This document shows positions 44,676-56,900 of a DNA stretch of 64,000 nt, piece after piece; the first letter of the stretch is position 1, and each line of letters starts with the position of its first letter. The notes below the pieces were generated by a model. The model was not told the DNA's origin. It did not search any database and worked only from the letters and a program-made list of their open reading frames with translations. Both the position numbers and the translations under genes were made by a program. This stretch comes from Plasmopara viticola (taxonomy: Eukaryota; Oomycota; Peronosporomycetes; Peronosporales; Peronosporaceae): positions 558,001 through 622,000 of the forward strand of contig MBPM02000047.1 in the NCBI GenBank assembly GCA_001695595.3. Reading direction: 5' to 3'.

Positions 44676-44917
44676 TCAACCTATCGGAATCGACGGATAC
44701 TTTAACCATTTATCCCACGCCAACTGCTTGCGTTTGCGCTCATCTTTGAAGATTATCCGCGGCTATTTTAATATGGCTATAGTCGGTCCATCATGTATTA
44801 CCCGAAGCCTCTTCCAAAATAAAGAAAGGTTAGCGACTGCAGGGCAATAATAAAGAGAACAACAATACGGTACCAACGTTGAGGCAATCTTAGCAACATA
44901 ATCAGCGGCTCGATTTA

Positions 44918-44989
44918 TGCCTCCGCCCGGGATTGAACCGGGGACCTTCTGTTTACAAGACAGATGCTCTACCACTGAGCCACACAGGC
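44918..44989 (-). tRNA. tRNA-Thr(TGT), copy B86
   Basis: Consensus. ACGG, broken T-tract CTCTTT. Confidence 0.72.
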
Positions 44990-45231
44990 TCAACCTATCG
45001 GAATCGACGGATACTTTAACCATTTATCCACGCCAACTGCTTGCGTTTGCGCTCATCTTTGAAGATTATCCGCGGCTATTTTAATATGGCTATAGTCGGT
45101 CCATCATGTATTACCCGAAGCCTCTTCCAAAATAAAGAAAGGTTAGCGACTGCAGGGCAATAATAAAAGAACAACAATACTCGGTACCAACGTTGAGGCA
45201 ATCTTAGCAACATAATCAGCGGCTCGATTTA

Positions 45232-45303
45232 TGCCTCCGCCCGGGATTGAACCGGGGACCTTCTGTTTACAAGACAGATGCTCTACCACTGAGCCACACA
45301 GGC
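45232..45303 (-). tRNA. tRNA-Thr(TGT), copy B87
   Basis: Consensus. ACTCGG, T4. Confidence 0.75.
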
Positions 45304-45546
45304 TCAACCTATCGGAATCGACGGATACTTTAACCATTTATCCACGCCAACTGCTTGCGTTTGCGCTCATCTTTGAAGATTATCCGCGGCTATTTTAATA
45401 TGGCTATAGTCGGTCCATCATGTATTACCCGAAGCCTCTTCCAAAATAAAGAAAGGTTAGCGACTGCAGGGCAATAATAAAAGAACAACAATGACTCGGT
45501 ACCAACGTTGAGGCAATCTTAGCAACATAATCAGCGGCTCGATTTA

Positions 45547-45618
45547 TGCCTCCGCCCGGGATTGAACCGGGGACCTTCTGTTTACAAGACAGATGCTCTA
45601 CCACTGAGCCACACAGGC
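45547..45618 (-). tRNA. tRNA-Thr(TGT), copy B88
   Basis: Consensus. GACTCGG, T4. Confidence 0.75.
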
Positions 45619-45858
45619 TCAACCTATCGGAATCGACGGATACTTTAACCATTTATCCACGCCAACTGCTTGCGTTTGCGCTCATCTTTGAAGATTATCC
45701 GCGGCTATTTTAATATGGCTATAGTCGGTCCATCATGTATTACCCGAAGCCTCTTCCAAAATAAAGAAAGGTTAGCGACTGCAGGGCAATAATAAAAGAA
45801 CAACAATACGGTACCAACGTTGAGGCAATCTTAGCAACATAATCAGCGGCTCGATTTA

Positions 45859-45930
45859 TGCCTCCGCCCGGGATTGAACCGGGGACCTTCTGTTTACAAG
45901 ACAGATGCTCTACCACTGAGCCACACAGGC
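45859..45930 (-). tRNA. tRNA-Thr(TGT), copy B89
   Basis: Consensus. ACGG, T4. Confidence 0.75.
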
Positions 45931-46172
45931 TCAACCTATCGGAATCGACGGATACTTTAACCATTTATCCCACGCCAACTGCTTGCGTTTGCGCTCATCT
46001 TTGAAGATTATCCGCGGCTATTTTAATATGGCTATAGTCGGTCCATCATGTATTACCCGAAGCCTCTTCCAAAATAAAGAAGGTTAGCGACTGCAGGGCA
46101 ATAATAAAAGAACAACAATACTCGGTACCAACGTTGAGGCAATCTTAGCAACATAATCAGCGGCTCGATTTA

Positions 46173-46244
46173 TGCCTCCGCCCGGGATTGAACCGGGGAC
46201 CTTCTGTTTACAAGACAGATGCTCTACCACTGAGCCACACAGGC
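46173..46244 (-). tRNA. tRNA-Thr(TGT), copy B90
   Basis: Consensus. ACTCGG, T4. Confidence 0.75.
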
Positions 46245-46486
46245 TCAACCTATCGGAATCGACGGATACTTTAACCATTTATCCCACGCCAACTGCTTGC
46301 GTTTGCGCTCATCTTTGAAGATTATCCGCGGCTATTTTAATATGGCTATAGTCGGTCCATCATGTATTACCCGAAGCCTCTTCCAAAATAAAGAAAGGTT
46401 AGCGACTGCAGGGCAATAATAAAGAGAACAACAATACGGTACCAACGTTGAGGCAATCTTAGCAACATAATCAGCGGCTCGATTTA

Positions 46487-46558
46487 TGCCTCCGCCCGGG
46501 ATTGAACCGGGGACCTTCTGTTTACAAGACAGATGCTCTACCACTGAGCCACACAGGC
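46487..46558 (-). tRNA. tRNA-Thr(TGT), copy B91
   Basis: Consensus. ACGG, CTCTTT. Confidence 0.72.
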
Positions 46559-46798
46559 TCAACCTATCGGAATCGACGGATACTTTAACCATTTATCCCA
46601 CGCCAACTGCTTGCGTTTGCGCTCATCTTTGAAGATTATCCGCGGCTATTTTAATATGGCTATAGTCGGTCCATCATGTATTACCCGAAGCCTCTTCCAA
46701 AATAAAGAAAGGTTAGCGACTGCAGGGCAATAATAAAGAACAACAATACGGTACCAACGTTGAGGCAATCTTAGCAACATAATCAGCGGCTCGATTTA

Positions 46799-46870
46799 TG
46801 CCTCCGCCCGGGATTGAACCGGGGACCTTCTGTTTACAAGACAGATGCTCTACCACTGAGCCACACAGGC
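46799..46870 (-). tRNA. tRNA-Thr(TGT), copy B92
   Basis: Consensus. ACGG, T3. Confidence 0.72.
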
Positions 46871-47112
46871 TCAACCTATCGGAATCGACGGATACTTTAA
46901 CCATTTATCCCACGCCAACTGCTTGCGTTTGCGCTCATCTTTGAAGATTATCCGCGGCTATTTTAATATGGCTATAGTCGGTCCATCATGTATTACCCGA
47001 AGCCTCTTCCAAAATAAAGAAAGGTTAGCGACTGCAGGGCAATAATAAAGAGAACAACAATACGGTACCAACGTTGAGGCAATCTTAGCAACATAATCAG
47101 CGGCTCGATTTA

Positions 47113-47184
47113 TGCCTCCGCCCGGGATTGAACCGGGGACCTTCTGTTTACAAGACAGATGCTCTACCACTGAGCCACACAGGC
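47113..47184 (-). tRNA. tRNA-Thr(TGT), copy B93
   Basis: Consensus. ACGG, CTCTTT. Confidence 0.72.
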
Positions 47185-47427
47185 TCAACCTATCGGAATC
47201 GACGGATACTTTAACCATTTATCCACGCCAACTGCTTGCGTTTGCGCTCATCTTTGAAGATTATCCGCGGCTATTTTAATATGGCTATAGTCGGTCCATC
47301 ATGTATTACCCGAAGCCTCTTCCAAAATAAAGAAAGGTTAGCGACTGCAGGGCAATAATAAAGAGAACAACAATACTCGGTACCAACGTTGAGGCAATCT
47401 TAGCAACATAATCAGCGGCTCGATTTA

Positions 47428-47499
47428 TGCCTCCGCCCGGGATTGAACCGGGGACCTTCTGTTTACAAGACAGATGCTCTACCACTGAGCCACACAGGC
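47428..47499 (-). tRNA. tRNA-Thr(TGT), copy B94
   Basis: Consensus. ACTCGG, CTCTTT. Confidence 0.72.
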
Positions 47500-47741
47500 T
47501 CAACCTATCGGAATCGACGGATACTTTAACCATTTATCCCACGCCAACTGCTTGCGTTTGCGCTCATCTTTGAAGATTATCCGCGGCTATTTTAATATGG
47601 CTATAGTCGGTCCATCATGTATTACCCGAAGCCTCTTCCAAAATAAAGAAAGGTTAGCGACTGCAGGGCAATAATAAAGAGAACAACAATACGGTACCAA
47701 CGTTGAGGCAATCTTAGCAACATAATCAGCGGCTCGATTTA

Positions 47742-47813
47742 TGCCTCCGCCCGGGATTGAACCGGGGACCTTCTATTTACAAGACAGATGCTCTACCACT
47801 GAGCCACACAGGC
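47742..47813 (-). tRNA. tRNA-Thr(TGT), copy B95 (array-C-like)
   Basis: G30-T40 wobble, and a leader of the array A/C type (ggaacccacgg, gcgttcgcgc). ACGG, CTCTTT, so the two halves of this monomer have different origins. Confidence 0.7.
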
Positions 47814-48054
47814 TCAACCTATCGGAACCCACGGATACTTTAACCATTTATCACACGCCAACTGCTTGCGTTCGCGCTCATCTTTGAGATAATCCGCGGC
47901 TATTTTAATATGGCTATAGTCGGTCCATCATGTATTACCCGAAGCCTCTTCCAAAATAAAGAAAGGTTAGCGACTGCAGGGCAATAATAAAGAGAACAAC
48001 AATACGGTACCAACGTTGAGGCAATCTTAGCAACATAATCAGCGGCTCGATTTA

Positions 48055-48126
48055 TGCCTCCGCCCGGGATTGAACCGGGGACCTTCTGTTTACAAGACAG
48101 ATGCTCTACCACTGAGCCACACAGGC
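48055..48126 (-). tRNA. tRNA-Thr(TGT), copy B96
   Basis: Consensus. ACGG, CTCTTT. Confidence 0.72.
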
Positions 48127-48368
48127 TCAACCTATCGGAATCGACGGATACTTTAACCATTTATCCCACGCCAACTGCTTGCGTTTGCGCTCATCTTTGA
48201 AGATTATCCGCGGCTATTTTAATATGGCTATAGTCGGTCCATCATGTATTACCCGAAGCCTCTTCCAAAATAAAGAAAGGTTAGCGACTGCAGGGCAATA
48301 ATAAAGAGAACAACAATACGGTACCAACGTTGAGGCAATCTTAGCAACATAATCAGCGGCTCGATTTA

Positions 48369-48440
48369 TGCCTCCGCCCGGGATTGAACCGGGGACCTTC
48401 TGTTTACAAGACAGATGCTCTACCACTGAGCCACACAGGC
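48369..48440 (-). tRNA. tRNA-Thr(TGT), copy B97
   Basis: Consensus. ACGG, CTCTTT. Confidence 0.72.
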
Positions 48441-48682
48441 TCAACCTATCGGAATCGACGGATACTTTAACCATTTATCCCACGCCAACTGCTTGCGTTT
48501 GCGCTCATCTTTGAAGATTATCCGCGGCTATTTTAATATGGCTATAGTCGGTCCATCATGTATTACCCGAAGCCTCTTCCAAAATAAAGAAAGGTTAGCG
48601 ACTGCAGGGCAATAATAAAGAGAACAACAATACGGTACCAACGTTGAGGCAATCTTAGCAACATAATCAGCGGCTCGATTTA

Positions 48683-48754
48683 TGCCTCCGCCCGGGATTG
48701 AACCGGGGACCTTCTGTTTACAAGACAGATGCTCTACCACTGAGCCACACAGGC
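48683..48754 (-). tRNA. tRNA-Thr(TGT), copy B98
   Basis: Consensus. ACGG, CTCTTT. Confidence 0.72.
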
Positions 48755-48999
48755 TCAACCTATCGGAATCGACGGATACTTTAACCATTTATCCCACGCC
48801 AACTGCTTGCGTTTGCGCTCATCTTTGAAGATTATCCGCGGCTATTTTAATATGGCTATAGTCGGTCCATCATGTATTACCCGAAGCCTCTTCCAAGATA
48901 AAGATTGGTTAGCGACTGCAGGGCAATAATAAAAAGAACAACAATGACTCGGTACCAACGTTGAGGCAATCTTAGCAACATAATCAGCGGCTCGATTTA

Positions 49000-49071
49000 T
49001 GCCTCCGCCCGGGATTGAACCGGGGACCTTCTGTTTACAAGACAGATGCTCTACCACTGAGCCACACAGGC
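49000..49071 (-). tRNA. tRNA-Thr(TGT), copy B99
   Basis: Consensus. GACTCGG, T5. Confidence 0.75.
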
Positions 49072-49313
49072 TCAACCTATCGGAATCGACGGATACTTTA
49101 ACCATTTATCCCACGCCAACTGCTTGCGTTTGCGCTCATCTTTGAAGATTATCCGCGGCTATTTTAATATGGCTATAGTCGGTCCATCATGTATTACCCG
49201 AAGCCTCTTCCAAAATAAAGAAAGGTTAGCGACTGCAGGGCAATAATAAAAAGAACAACAATACGGTACCAACGTTGAGGCAATCTTAGCAACATAATCA
49301 GCGGCTCGATTTA

Positions 49314-49385
49314 TGCCTCCGCCCGGGATTGAACCGGGGACCTTCTGTTTACAAGACAGATGCTCTACCACTGAGCCACACAGGC
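49314..49385 (-). tRNA. tRNA-Thr(TGT), copy B100
   Basis: Consensus. ACGG, T5. Confidence 0.75.
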
Positions 49386-49629
49386 TCAACCTATCGGAAT
49401 CGACGGATACTTTAACCATTTATCCCACGCCAACTGCTTGCGTTTGCGCTCATCTTTGAAGATTATCCGCGGCTATTTTAATATGGCTATAGTCGGTCCA
49501 TCATGTATTACCCGAAGCCTCTTCCAAAATAAAGATTGGTTAGCGACTGCAGGGCAATAATAAAAAGAACAACAGTACTCGGTACCGACGTTGAGGCAAT
49601 CTTAGCAACATAATCAGCGGCTCGATTTA

Positions 49630-49701
49630 TGCCTCCGCCCGGGATTGAACCGGGGACCTTCTATTTACAAGACAGATGCTCTACCACTGAGCCACACAGG
49701 C
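49630..49701 (-). tRNA. tRNA-Thr(TGT), copy B101 (array-C-like)
   Basis: G30-T40 wobble and array A/C-type leader, as in B95 six monomers away. Trailer GTACTCGG, T5. Confidence 0.7.
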
Positions 49702-49945
49702 TCAACCTATCGGAACCCACGGATACTTTAACCATTTATCACACGCCAACTGCTTGCGTTCGCGCTCATCTTTGAGATAATCCGCGGCTATTTTAATATG
49801 GCTATAGTCGGTCCATCATGTATTACCCGAAGCCTCTTCCAAAATAAAGAAAGGTTAGCGACTGCAGGGCAATAATAAAAAGAACAACAATGACTCGGTA
49901 CCAACGTTGAGGCAATCTTAGCAACATAATCAGCGGCTCGATTTA

Positions 49946-50017
49946 TGCCTCCGCCCGGGATTGAACCGGGGACCTTCTGTTTACAAGACAGATGCTCTAC
50001 CACTGAGCCACACAGGC
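49946..50017 (-). tRNA. tRNA-Thr(TGT), copy B102
   Basis: Consensus. GACTCGG, T5. Confidence 0.75.
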
Positions 50018-50259
50018 TCAACCTATCGGAATCGACGGATACTTTAACCATTTATCCCACGCCAACTGCTTGCGTTTGCGCTCATCTTTGAAGATTATCC
50101 GCGGCTATTTTAATATGGCTATAGTCGGTCCATCATGTATTACCCGAAGCCTCTTCCAAAATAAAGAAAGGTTAGCGACTGCAGGGCAATAATAAAAAGA
50201 ACAACAATACGGTACCAACGTTGAGGCAATCTTAGCAACATAATCAGCGGCTCGATTTA

Positions 50260-50331
50260 TGCCTCCGCCCGGGATTGAACCGGGGACCTTCTGTTTACAA
50301 GACAGATGCTCTACCACTGAGCCACACAGGC
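50260..50331 (-). tRNA. tRNA-Thr(TGT), copy B103
   Basis: Consensus. ACGG, T5. Confidence 0.75.
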
Positions 50332-50575
50332 TCAACCTATCGGAATCGACGGATACTTTAACCATTTATCCCACGCCAACTGCTTGCGTTTGCGCTCATC
50401 TTTGAAGATAATCCGCGGCTATTTTAATATGGCTATAGTCGGTCCATCATGTTTACCCGAAGCCTCTTCCAAGATAAAGATTGGTTAGCGACTGCAGGGC
50501 AATAATAAAAAGAACAACAATGACTCGGTACCAACGTTGAGGCAATCTTAGCAACATAATCAGCGGCTCGATTTA

Positions 50576-50647
50576 TGCCTCCGCCCGGGATTGAACCGGG
50601 GACCTTCTGTTTACAAGACAGATGCTCTACCACTGAGCCACACAGGC
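50576..50647 (-). tRNA. tRNA-Thr(TGT), copy B104
   Basis: Consensus. GACTCGG, T5. Confidence 0.75.
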
Positions 50648-50889
50648 TCAACCTATCGGAATCGACGGATACTTTAACCATTTATCCCACGCCAACTGCT
50701 TGCGTTTGCGCTCATCTTTGAAGATTATCCGCGGCTATTTTAATATGGCTATAGTCGGTCCATCATGTATTACCCGAAGCCTCTTCCAAAATAAAGAAAG
50801 GTTAGCGACTGCAGGGCAATAATAAAGAGAACAACAATACGGTACCAACGTTGAGGCAATCTTAGCAACATAATCAGCGGCTCGATTTA

Positions 50890-50961
50890 TGCCTCCGCCC
50901 GGGATTGAACCGGGGACCTTCTGTTTACAAGACAGATGCTCTACCACTGAGCCACACAGGC
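50890..50961 (-). tRNA. tRNA-Thr(TGT), copy B105
   Basis: Consensus. ACGG, CTCTTT. Confidence 0.72.
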
Positions 50962-51203
50962 TCAACCTATCGGAATCGACGGATACTTTAACCATTTATC
51001 CCACGCCAACTGCTTGCGTTCGCGCTCATCTTTGAAGATTATCCGCGGCTATTTTAATATGGCTATAGTCGGTCCATCATGTATTACCCGAAGCCTCTTC
51101 CAAAATAAAGAAAGGTTAGCGACTGCAGGGCAATAATAAAGAGAACAACAATACGGTACCAACGTTGAGGCAATCTTAGCAACATAATCAGCGGCTCGAT
51201 TTA

Positions 51204-51275
51204 TGCCTCCGCCCGGGATTGAACCGGGGACCTTCTGTTTACAAGACAGATGCTCTACCACTGAGCCACACAGGC
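51204..51275 (-). tRNA. tRNA-Thr(TGT), copy B106 (head-to-head with LINE B)
   Basis: Consensus body, complete; LINE B starts at the next base in the opposite direction. ACGG, CTCTTT. Confidence 0.74.
51260..51275. repeat. Left target-site duplication of LINE B
   Basis: actgagccacacaggc, repeated at 58863-58878. Confidence 0.92.
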
Positions 51276-51380
51276 ACTTCTCAATTTGCCGGCTACCCCT
51301 CAAGTCGACTCTTCGGAAGAACCCATCCCATCTCCTTCCTGCTCCAAGCTTCTTAAGCCTTCTGCTGTTCTTTTTCTGCG
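51276..51380 (+). promoter_or_regulatory. LINE B 5' UTR / presumed internal promoter
   Basis: 105 nt, same length as in LINE A with a handful of substitutions; it directly adjoins tRNA nucleotide 1. Confidence 0.4.
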
Positions 51381-53988
51381 ATGAAAAATCCAGCTGTCGC
51401 TCCGTCTTCTGGACCTGCCACCTCCACTGCCTGTGCTGTCCCGGCTTTGGCAGCTGTGACTGCTCCAGACCACCCGTCGGGCCGCGTGCCCCCTTTTTCT
51501 CGTGCGGATCCTGCCGACTCTTCTGTTGACGGGTTCCGTACTGCTCCCCTCGACGGCGCAGAAAGATCCGCACCTCTTGCCGCGGTGACTTCCTCGCCGT
51601 CACCGCTCGCGCTGCCTATGTCAACATCGCCTGCTCATTCTGCTTCGTCTCTCACCATCGTCAAGACGGATATTGACGAGGCGATGCCGACTGCACTCCC
51701 GGAAGGTGGCGCCTCTGCCGCTATTACTGACGATGATGCGGTCAAAAGCGTTGTTGATGAGGAAGTGAATGATCCACGTCCATCGATGGCAATGCTGCTT
51801 CGCCAGCAAGAACTATCCGTCGTGACAACATCAAAGTCGATACTGCACGTCGCCGTGTGGAGACCCCAAGCCTCTCGCTGTCGACATTGAAGCGATTGAG
51901 CGCCAGTATGCTACCGGTGGCGACTGGTCCGACATTGCTTCTTGTATTCACCAGTCTCGCCCGTACGAGCTTCCCCGTGCCAGGTACGACATGGTGATTG
52001 AGACGGGTAAGACGTTCGCTAAGACGTCGCTGACTAAAATTATGGCTGCGCTCGTGGGTACAAATCACCGCAACTGTACGCTTGACCGTCTTTACGAGCA
52101 GAAAAGAGTCGGCCAGGTATCAAAGATGCCAGGTGGAAACTTGCGTCTCAAGCTCAAGGATCGCGAGGCGTGTATGGAACTCGAGCGCACGACCGTCAGC
52201 CTCCTTGGCAACGTGTACCCGTTTAAGCCGTTTGACGTCCTTGCAAGCAAGTTCTTCCTGGATATTTCAAACGTCGACTCGGACACGGACACGGACCTTG
52301 TTTTACGTCGTCTTTTCCTACTCAAATGCGAGCCAGTGTACGACACGTATCGCGATGTGAATCTGGCGACGGGTCTCACTTCGGCGACGTGGCGAGTGTA
52401 CTTCCGGTCAAGTGAGTGTCCACCCCCACTGGTGGTGAACGGCTCGGTGTGCGACCAGCTCGTGTTCAACAACAAATTGTATCCGGTGCATGGCAAAGAC
52501 GCGCCATTTGCATCTGAGCGTCTTCCGTTCGGCTTCCGCTCGCACCACAGCATTGACTTGAAGTCGCTCAATCCGTCGAATGCTGAATATGCTCGACCCG
52601 TCCAAAGGCAGACTGCACGACCTACCTCCAAGTCAAAGCCACCACGGACCCAATCGAAAAAATCTCACGCTCCACAAGCTGAACCAGTTCTTTCTTTGGT
52701 TGACAACGTGCTTGAGAACAAAGAGACGAAAGAGGATGGCCAGCTCCAGCCCGGAGCTCAGCATGGTCAGCAAAATATGGCCACACAACTTGCAAAGAGG
52801 GTTATCGACATTGATGACGTGCTCTCGATTCCAACGTCTAATGGATCCGGCAGTCGTCTCTCGCCCCCAGCGAGTCCAAAGGCTCCACCTAAGCAAATGC
52901 TCATGCTGACAAATGGTTCAGACGGATTTTCCACTGTCACGAACAAAAAGAAACGCTTGCGTGGAGGTATCGACTTCACTAACATGTTGACGAAACAGAT
53001 GCCAAGACCACTGGATGGTGTCGCAACCACGAACTACTTCCAGGCGCTTCAGACAGTAGAAGTCAAGTTTGAGTTGATTGATGCGACCATGGACAGGAAG
53101 TATGGCATCCGTCACCACGTGCGTCCAGTTGACGTAACGCGTCCAAAAACTCTCAAATCGTCCACAGAGTCTGCGTTCTTTGTCGAGAAACATCATACAA
53201 AAATTCGCAAGGCGTCGATTCCTTCGCCTGTTGTCGAGGTAGCTGACTCTATGATCAGCGATGAAAACACGGCGCTATTAAACACACTTGATGACCGTCT
53301 CGTCGATGCGGACAAAAAAGTTGAGAGCATATCCACGATTCTTAGAAACGCGACAAATCCGGACCACATCATGAAGAAAGTGACTGAGTCTCCGCTCGCG
53401 TTCAACAGTGCGCTATCCCTCAAGATGGCAGCTGGCGGCAACGAGATCGAGGAGCTTGCGCAATTGCACATGATTAATCGAGTGCTGAGTGCAAATAAGC
53501 CGAACGAAGACACGACGTTCGTAGCAAAATGGAAGAGGCTTATGAAGACATCGGTTCCGTCCAAGCGTCAGGATATCTTCGCTGCGTGTGGCAAGTGGTG
53601 GCAGGCGACACCGAAGATTTTTGAGCTGACGCGTTTCACTAAGGCGCTGTCCGCATTTGAACTAACGCTCATGTCAATTGCGCCGACGCTGTTCGCAAAT
53701 GATCATTGGATCCAGTACGTCACGGGTCATCCGGTCGAGTGGATCCCCGCCCACCACGCTCGCCTGCTACACCCGAACACGCTGCTGAGTCTTCTGCGGT
53801 CAAAGATTGGTGAGCTATGCATGGTTCATTGGCGTGAGATCCAATGGCAAGGTCACTTGCTTGACGAGCTCGAAGAACTGCGGCAACTAGAAGGTCATTA
53901 CCCGACAGATGAATCGGTTCTTCAGCTTCTTGTCACAGACGACGGATCGGTGACACCAGTAGCGGGCGGCATAGCCACTCGCTGCTAA
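51381..53988 (+). pseudogene. LINE B ORF1 (putative RNA-binding protein), two 1-nt deletions
   Basis: ATG 51381 to TAA 53986-53988; 869 residues if the two one-base losses are ignored. Residues 1-~145 are in frame. A missing G near 51811 and a missing C in the C-run near 51866 together put ~18 codons out of frame, then the original phase is lost by two bases and the remaining ~670 codons run open to the stop. Regions: Ala/Ser/Pro-rich N-terminus; possible RRM-like region around 205-390; basic, Pro/Gln/Ser-rich linker around 400-510; helical C-terminus with WW near 740 and HWREIQW near 816. I do not recognise a named domain with certainty. In LINEs ORF1 normally coats the transcript and escorts it into an RNP with ORF2. 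Confidence 0.85.
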
Positions 53989-53989
53989 G

Positions 53990-56900
53990 GTGATCTCGAC
54001 GACGCATCTGACTTGGAACAACACCAGCGTGCTAACTGTGAACACGAATGGCGTCAAGAAGAACGGGCACCTTCTGATCGACAATCTGCTATCGAAGTAC
54101 GGGATGTCGTGCATCCAAGAGACCAAATTTGCGGACCGCTCGCATCTTGCACGCTTCAAGTTTCACCTTGAGTCTACTTTTGAGCACAAAATATTTCTGA
54201 GCGATGTGAACACACTCCTGGACCGGCCGACACGCGGTCGAAGCAACGGAGTACTCACATTGCTCCGCTCCGACTTCCCAGGCTTTGACTCAGCATTGGA
54301 GCTCACCCACCTGACCGTTCCTGGCCGGTACCTCGTCGTGCGTGTGCTGGTCAAGTTTGCTCCCGTCTATATTCACAACGTCTACGCGCCTGTGGATAAA
54401 CAAGAAAAACAAGCGTTTTTTTCCAATTTAGCAACGGAAGAATTCGAAGACGACGCGACACACATGGTACTTGGAGACCTCAATACTCCGCTGGACCCGA
54501 CCTTGGACTGTTCAATGTCGGATTTGCGCTATGACTCAAGTCGTTCGTGCTGCTTGGATTGGTTGGCTCGACTGGGTGTCGTCGACGCCTGGCGAATCCA
54601 CCACGATACAGCACGCGTGTTCACGGGACCGATGCCTCGCAAGAACCGCCTTGATTACATCCTCGTCTCGGACATATTTGCAACAGCTTCTACGGCGATG
54701 CCAAGTATTTCTTGCCGGCACATGCCGGAGACCATCTGGCACATAGCGTGACTTTCAGGTCGGGGTCCCAGCTGCATGGTCGAGGTTACTGGAAGTTCCC
54801 GCACTATCTGCTCGAATACCCGCTGGTGGTATCGGCAATTCGGCGTGAAGCTGATGAGATCCTATTGAAGCTTCGCGCTTCGACGAATCCAGGGCGAACG
54901 TGGGAGCAGTGGAAGTCGGATATCAAAGTGCAGCTGCAGGATCTGCAGAAGAAGCTCCGATCTCAAGATACCCAAGCTGTTGATGACGCTCGCGTCATGC
55001 TGGATCGCGCCGCCGCGTGTCACGAGTTGCTGCCGACGATACTAACAAAAAGATGTACGAGGAAGCCATGAAGAACTACAAGGAGACAGTGACCCGGTCG
55101 AGTCAGTATCATCAAGACACTGCGTTCGATTTCCAAGCTGCAAACTCCGAGACGTCGACAAAGCACTTTTTTCGACCATTGGACACAAGCTTGCGGCGAA
55201 TCTCGATTGAGGAAGTCTTACTTCCGAATGGAAGTGTCTCAACCAATCCAAACGAGATCAGCCTTCGCTTCCTCGAGCATTGGGGGTCGGAGATGGGTGA
55301 CCCAGACAGTCAAACGGGAGCAGCAACCCCACCAGACAACACGATGCAACGTAAGCTTCTCGACTCAGTCGTTCGCACGCTATCTGAGCTCGATAGGCAG
55401 GCGCTTGACAAGGACGTGAGCTCCATCGACTTGACAGAAGCCATTAAGCACATGAAAATGACGTCATCTCCAGGTTTCGATGGCTTGACAGCGGGATTCT
55501 ACCAAGTCGCGCCGGACGTGTTTGGGCAGTGCCTAGCACTGGTCTTCAATGATCGACTCAAGCGCGGAAAACTGCTTGCATCGCAGCGCAAGTCGGCGGT
55601 GGTGCTGTTGCACAAGAAGGGACCGCGCGCAGATCCAGGCAACTATCGACCGATCGCGCTCATTCCGGTCGATGTAAAGGTACTTTCAAAGGCACTGACT
55701 TATCGGCTGCAGTCTGCCATCCCAAAATTGGTCCATACGGACCAAAAGGGTTTTGTCCGCGGCCGCTCGATCCACCACCACGTGCGTTTCCTGGCTGATC
55801 TTCAAGACCTTGTCACAAGTAGAACCGAAGAGGCATACGCGCTGTTCTTGGATTTTCAGAAGGCATTTGATCGAGTCAACTGGGATTACATGTTCCGATT
55901 GCTTGAGCGTATGGGGATCGGCACAGGTTTCACACGCTGGATAAAGCTGCTTTACACGGATCCTCTGGCTCACCTCCTGATCAACGGCGTCATTCAGCCA
56001 GCGCTGCATCCTACTCGCGGAGTGAAACAAGGAGACCCTCTGTCCGCACTGCTGTTCATCTTAACGATTGAGCCACTCGGAAACTTGCTGCGCTCACACG
56101 AGGAGTACGGTGTGTGTCTGAATGACAACGATACTGCAACGAGTTTATTCTTCGCAGATGACTCGACGCTAATCGGCAGCTCGATCACAAATCTGCAGGC
56201 ACAGCTTGAGATTGTAGAGAAGTACTGCCAAGGCTCGGGGGCAAAGTTGAACTTGTCAAAGTCCGTACTGCTGGCTCTAAACCGGAGACAAGACTGCCCG
56301 CTCATGCCCGGTGTTCGCGTCCTTGGACGCTCAGAATCGGTCAAGTATCTTGGCATTCCTTTCAGTCAGTCACCCATCGACGACCGCATTCTTGAGTCAC
56401 TTGACCAGCGCTTTTATGAAGGCTTGAAACTGTGGTACCGTCGCGCCCGCACGCTTCGCGGACGTCTCCTGGTTGCTCAGACCATGGTGCTGTCGCGCTT
56501 ATGGCATTGCACACAGCACGTCGCAATTCCGTTGGCTTTCGTCAAAAGATGGCAGTCGACGCTAAACCGGTTTGTGCTGAGTCGCAAGTACGACCGCGAC
56601 GCGACACACATACAGCTAATCCCAAATGAATTTCTCTATCTTCGACGAGCAGATGGTGGACTTGGTTTTCCAAATCTTGAAGCACAGCTTAAGCGACAAC
56701 GTTTCGTGCTTCTGATGCAGTTCGTAGCACAGGCTCGAGCATCTGACGGACGCTGGTGGACGACTGCTAGTACAGAGTTATTGAGGTCAATCCTTCCTCG
56801 GTACAGCAAATGCCATGCGCTCGATCTGCTTACAATATCCCCACAGCGCCACGGCGAGATGATCAAGTGGAGTCACACTTCAATGTGGTGGAAGACAACT

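Larger units (their letters stand above)
17897..51275 (-). repeat. Array B: 106 tandem tRNA-Thr monomers (homogenised)
   Basis: An uninterrupted run of 106 monomers. The tRNA body is essentially invariant and most differences are at four short indel-prone spots on the plus strand: ccca/cca/ca in the leader, aaaataaag/aaataaag and attgg/aaagg/agg in the distal spacer, the GACTCGG/ACTCGG/ACGG trailer motif, and the T-tract. Several involve homopolymers, so some may be consensus errors. Variants cluster regionally (for example CTCTTT trailers at 44.8-51.2 kb), the signature of local unequal exchange or conversion. Copies B95 and B101 are array-C-type monomers embedded here. Confidence 0.97.

Noticed and set aside
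17897..51275. CRISPR array
   Set aside because: The repeat unit is ~315 bp with no short unique spacers, the repeats contain a eukaryotic-type tRNA, and there are no cas genes.
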